A stretch of 14,744 nt of DNA, taken from Thermotogae bacterium (lineage in GTDB: Bacteria; Thermotogota; Thermotogae; UBA12178). The notes under the pieces were generated by a model. That model was given only the letters and a program-made list of their open reading frames with translations. It had not been told where the DNA came from and did no database searches. How positions within the stretch are numbered: the stretch's first letter is position 1; each line of letters begins with the position of its first letter. The stretch lies in contig QNAP01000016.1 in NCBI GenBank assembly GCA_003641795.1, positions 1-14,744 on the forward strand, in the 5' to 3' direction. This document shows positions 13,737 through 14,744 of the stretch, piece after piece. A program made the translations under genes and the position numbers.

Positions 13737-14744
13737 CTCCTCATCAACTCCGCCATGAAAAGGTCAACCACTTCGTCGAGCTTCACACCCCTCGAGGCTT
13801 TGAAATAGACCAGATCCTTCGATCGTACTACCTCGAGCAACCTTCTTACAAGCATCTCACCAGAATCGAAGACGCCCAACAACTTATGTCCAGCATTTTC
13901 AGCCAATTCGTGCACGTTGGAGTCCGTTGGAAGACCGTACACGAGGACTCCATCAAAGGCCTCCTGTAGCAGCTTCCCCAGCCTCGCGTGGGTACGCTGG
14001 CTGTTCCACCCCTGCTCGAGTATAACGCCTACCACAGCGTAGAGCCTTCCATCGGAAATCGCTCGCAAGCACTCAACTGCTACTTCAACGGACTCTACAC
14101 TGCTGTTGTAAGTATCGTCCACGACGGAGATACCCCCAAAGCGTCGGAGCTGAAAACGTCTTGGAGGAAAAGAAAAGGTTTCGAGCACTTGAAGATCCGG
14201 ATTCAACCCCATCATTCTCACAACCGCAATGGCGGCCGTGAGATTTTCCAACATTCCACCGTGCCAAACAGCTGGCACTTCCGCTTGGACAACAGAACCG
14301 AAGATACGGACCTTAAACGCAGTAGCGTAACCCTTCCACTCTCGTTCCATCAATTCCACGTCTCCACCAGGTCCGAAGGTAACGTCGGTCTGCTCGACGT
14401 ACTTCTTTAGACTGGTGTGCATCAGAGATCGGCGAGCCTTTCGCAAGAGACTCAACTTCTCTTCCAGCAATGCCTCCTTGGATGGAAAGTTCCCCACGTG
14501 AGCGGACCCTACCCTCAACACGATCCCAATATCTGGCTCTGTAACACTGCAGAGCTTATCCATATCGCCCGGCTGCGAGACGCCAAACTCGAGTACCGCG
14601 ATCTCCTCACCCCTGTACTGATTCAATATGGAAAGCGGAACCCCAACATCGGTGTTGTAATTTGCACGAGTTTTGAAAGCCCGCTTTCCAGAAGCCTCCA
14701 GGAATCTTGAGATCAACTCCTTAGTGGTAGTCTTTCCATTAGAC
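13733..14744 (-). CDS. murF: UDP-MurNAc-tripeptide-D-alanyl-D-alanine ligase (partial)
   Basis: ATP-dependent Mur ligase that adds D-Ala-D-Ala to UDP-MurNAc-tripeptide. The right edge cuts the gene; 336 codons remain, and the N-terminal UMP-binding domain of about 100 residues is missing. The first visible residues, SNGKTTTKE, are the end of the ATP P-loop, so the TTG at 14716 is not the true start. Further signs are RANYNTDVGVPLSIL, VLEFGVSQPGDMDKL, GSAHVGNFPSKEALLEEKLSLL, the LENLTAAIAV helix, and DDTYNSSVESVEVA, the MurF counterpart of DDTYNANP. The later AVVGVILEQGWNSQRTH departs from the usual GDMLELG form. MurE is the closest alternative, but NTDVGVPL and the mraY neighbour favour MurF. 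It heads the visible minus-strand array. Confidence 0.93.
   Translation of the reverse strand, partial: SNGKTTTKELISRFLEASGKRAFKTRANYNTDVGVPLSILNQYRGEEIAVLEFGVSQPGDMDKLCSVTEPDIGIVLRVGSAHVGNFPSKEALLEEKLSLLRKARRSLMHTSLKKYVEQTDVTFGPGGDVELMEREWKGYATAFKVRIFGSVVQAEVPAVWHGGMLENLTAAIAVVRMMGLNPDLQVLETFSFPPRRFQLRRFGGISVVDDTYNSSVESVEVAVECLRAISDGRLYAVVGVILEQGWNSQRTHARLGKLLQEAFDGVLVYGLPTDSNVHELAENAGHKLLGVFDSGEMLVRRLLEVVRSKDLVYFKASRGVKLDEVVDLFMAELMRS

Overview
The window looks like chromosomal DNA of a thermophilic Thermotogales bacterium, probably a Pseudothermotoga or a close relative. This is inferred from gene families and style, not from a database match. The clues are a secreted protein ending in an outer-membrane (toga) beta-barrel, a cytoplasmic GH57 glucanotransferase of hyperthermophile type, yicC-remA-gmk order, very dense operons with 4-base start/stop overlaps, strong AGGAGGTG ribosome sites and frequent GTG/TTG starts. 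No IS element, CRISPR array, tRNA or rRNA was recognised.

Layout. (1) 1-191: unassigned, rather GC-rich sequence. (2) 192-2332, minus strand: an alpha/beta-hydrolase followed by a secreted CsgG-like/FlgT-like/beta-barrel envelope protein. (3) 2333-2403: a compact divergent promoter region. The plus side has a perfect extended -10 placed so that yicC should be leaderless; the minus side has a strong SD in front of a CTG codon. (4) 2404-6299, plus strand: yicC, remA-like gene, gmk and a GH57 4-alpha-glucanotransferase, spaced so tightly that they should be one operon. (5) 6300-6546: a convergent intergenic region holding a 13-codon leader-like ORF with sequestrable SD, a possible gene relic and a 47-nt near-perfect hairpin. 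(6) 6547-14744, minus strand: one long head-to-tail array reading murF (cut by the right edge), mraY, a small membrane-anchored HExxH peptidase, ptb, arcC, a secreted unknown protein, ppdK. Gaps run from overlaps to about 20 nt, so a single long transcript is likely.

How it fits together. The right-hand array begins with two peptidoglycan-precursor enzymes (MurF, MraY) and continues into enzymes that interconvert acyl-phosphates, carbamoyl phosphate, PEP and ATP (Ptb, ArcC, PpdK), with two exported proteins of unknown role between them. PEP made by PpdK also feeds UDP-MurNAc synthesis, so the mixture is not senseless, but no dedicated pathway is proven. The plus-strand operon joins RNA turnover (YicC), a RemA-type regulator, GMP phosphorylation and alpha-glucan remodelling. 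The most notable items are non-canonical starts (CTG at 2332; ATA at 12305), the leaderless yicC promoter, the orphan leader/hairpin region at 6300-6546, and the small MA-like peptidase inside the cell-wall operon. No clear new defence or mobile system was seen.
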